Shown piece by piece: positions 62,913 to 64,000 of a stretch of 64,000 nt of DNA. The notes under the pieces were generated by a model, which was given only the letters and a program-made list of their open reading frames with translations, was not told the DNA's origin and searched no databases. Location: positions 372,001-436,000 of the forward strand of contig NZ_JALKAH010000003.1 in the NCBI RefSeq assembly GCF_023015625.1, in the 5' to 3' direction. Position 1 is the first letter of the stretch, and each line of letters starts with the position of its first letter. Source of the stretch: Yoonia sp. F2084L (lineage in GTDB: Bacteria; Pseudomonadota; Alphaproteobacteria; Rhodobacterales; Rhodobacteraceae). The position numbers and the translations under genes are program-made.

Positions 62913-63655
62913 AGCTTTGGACCTGTTTCATTGCGCCACGGGGTCATGGTCACTGCATCTTTCAACGCGACAAGGCCATCCGCGGTCTGCAAATCACCGT
63001 CCATGGTGATGGTGCCTTCGTTTGCCAGCTTGCTGCTGTATTGCGCAGCTAATGGTTCAAACCCGCCATGCGCCATCCGGTCAAAATTCAGCATCAGATA
63101 GGAGGCAAAGCTTTCCAGGATCGCCGGTGGGTCTTCAAACTCTTCCTCCTTTAAAGACAGCGAATCTGGCTGATTGCCCGGCGCTGACAAATGGTCGCGG
63201 TCCGCAATCAATTCGACCCCCAGCACCATCCAGTCTGGAATATCATCCTCTGCGGTATCCGGGGCCACGCAAAGCCGCATACCACCAAGCCGCGCACCAT
63301 CAAGGCGCACTTCACCCGGCCAGCCAAACCCGACCGCGCGTTCAGGCGGGCAGTGCGCTGCAATCGCATCGCCCAAACCCAACATACCCAGAATGAACGC
63401 TTTGCGCGCTTGCGACAAAGGCGTTTCAGGCTCAAGCACAACCGCAAAATCAAAACGCCCCGGCCCCTTCTGACCGGCGCTTGCATGCCACACAAGCGTC
63501 CCCGCCCCATGTTCAGGTGCCAGGCTGATGGCATGGTCAAAAGCATCCCCCTGTGCAAGCCAATGCGCTGTATAAGGCGGAGGAAGCAAAAGCGCACGGG
63601 GCGCGGTAACATCATCGAGCACTGCGGCTTGTCCTTGCATCGTCGTTTGTTTCAT
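62909..63655 (-). CDS. Biotin/lipoate ligase-like protein (DUF4444) heading the formate dehydrogenase operon
   Basis: The 248-residue protein has a BPL/LplA-like fold (LVWHASAGQKGPGRFDFAVVLEPETP, VGFGWPGEVRLDGARLGGMRL). A small C-terminal domain matches the DUF4444 family (AHGGFEPLAAQYSSKL). The catalytic lysine motif of true ligases is not evident, so attachment of a cofactor is uncertain. It is the first gene of the minus-strand operon. The 77 bases to the divergent gene at 63733 must hold both promoters. ATG 63640 is an alternative start. Confidence 0.82.
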   Translation of the reverse strand: MKQTTMQGQAAVLDDVTAPRALLLPPPYTAHWLAQGDAFDHAISLAPEHGAGTLVWHASAGQKGPGRFDFAVVLEPETPLSQARKAFILGMLGLGDAIAAHCPPERAVGFGWPGEVRLDGARLGGMRLCVAPDTAEDDIPDWMVLGVELIADRDHLSAPGNQPDSLSLKEEEFEDPPAILESFASYLMLNFDRMAHGGFEPLAAQYSSKLANEGTITMDGDLQTADGLVALKDAVTMTPWRNETGPKL

Positions 63656-63732
63656 TCGATTGTAATGCTCTTTCCCCCCACTACAAGTGCGGTCGGGGTC
63701 ATTCAAAACTGCTCGATTGGACCACAAAACCC

Positions 63733-64000
63733 ATGACCAAAGCGACTTCAGGCCGAACTGTCCTTACATGCACTTGTGAAAACACCATGTCACCCGATGA
63801 AAGTGCGCTGGCCAAAGCAGGGTGCGGCGGTGCCGCGTCGGTCAACCAGCTTTGTCGCGCAAATCTCGATCATTTTCGCGCAGCCTTGGCGGAAGGTTTT
63901 CCCGTGACGGTTGCCTGCACGCAAGAGGCGCCGCTCTTTTCTGAGATCGCCGCAGACGAAGCCCCCGATGTGTCTTTATCCTTTGCAAACATTCGTGAAA
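63733..64000 (+). CDS. Cys-rich (probable 4Fe-4S) protein of the formate dehydrogenase region, N-terminal part
   Basis: An open frame begins ATGACCAAAGCGACTTC and runs off the window after 89 residues. The visible N-terminus contains CTCENTM, then AGCGGAASVNQLC and VACTQEAPLF. This matches the start of a large 4Fe-4S dicluster protein commonly found divergent from formate dehydrogenase genes in Rhodobacteraceae, as I recall it. The ferredoxin domains would lie beyond the edge, so the assignment rests on the N-terminus and context. Confidence 0.6.
   Translation, partial: MTKATSGRTVLTCTCENTMSPDESALAKAGCGGAASVNQLCRANLDHFRAALAEGFPVTVACTQEAPLFSEIAADEAPDVSLSFANIRE

Overview
The window looks like a chromosomal segment of a marine alphaproteobacterium of the Rhodobacteraceae (Roseobacter group). 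The basis is the gene content: a smoEFGK-smoS-mtlK polyol operon as in Rhodobacter, a DmdC-like acyl-CoA dehydrogenase, a pyrB / membrane protein / pyrC-like / plsY run, a periplasmic formate dehydrogenase region, and many short tightly packed operons. No rRNA, tRNA, CRISPR, insertion sequence or phage gene was recognised.

Region 1 (1-14919, + strand) is one translationally coupled operon that resembles the Pseudomonas alginate operon in a new order: algD (3' end), alg8, alg44, algA, an algG-like beta-helix gene, algI, algJ, an unknown exported protein, algX, algF, a 919-residue Sel1-repeat protein and an algL-like gene. The polymerase and the O-acetylation proteins keep their key residues. 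The c-di-GMP motif of Alg44, the isomerase cupin of AlgA, the DPHD motif of AlgG and the catalytic His of AlgL all appear to be lost, and no AlgE porin is seen. A convergent PL14-CBM2 lyase gene (15065-16273) follows. I read this as a diverged system for an acetylated, mannuronate-type exopolysaccharide. It is the most interesting part of the window.

Region 2 (16274-30774) starts with about 730 bases without a convincing gene. It continues with housekeeping and metabolic genes: DUF6173 and Lrp, a class II amidotransferase, an MBL hydrolase, a DmdC-like dehydrogenase, threonylcarbamoyl-AMP synthase, an OmpA/BON protein, ubiA, rsmE, a GNAT protein, gshA and a LacI regulator.

Region 3 (30870-37391) is the sorbitol/mannitol ABC transporter and dehydrogenase operon, with a candidate operator, a promoter and an intercistronic hairpin.

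Region 4 (37388-49248) holds plsY, a pyrC-like gene that has lost metal ligands, a small membrane protein, pyrB, a uracil-DNA glycosylase family gene, moaB, an RND efflux pair, a DsbD N-domain protein and a YqgE/AlgH protein.

Region 5 (49474-64000) is a metal and formate module. tupBCA (tungstate import, + strand) converges with a 14-gene minus-strand operon. That operon encodes the Cys-type formate dehydrogenase alpha, beta and gamma subunits, a TAT-target peptide, a TorD chaperone, an Mrp ATPase, a 51-residue membrane peptide, a WD40-cytochrome c fusion, and conserved proteins DUF6494, DUF3306, DUF3305, DUF6352, DUF6505 and DUF4444. A divergent Cys-rich gene runs off the right edge.
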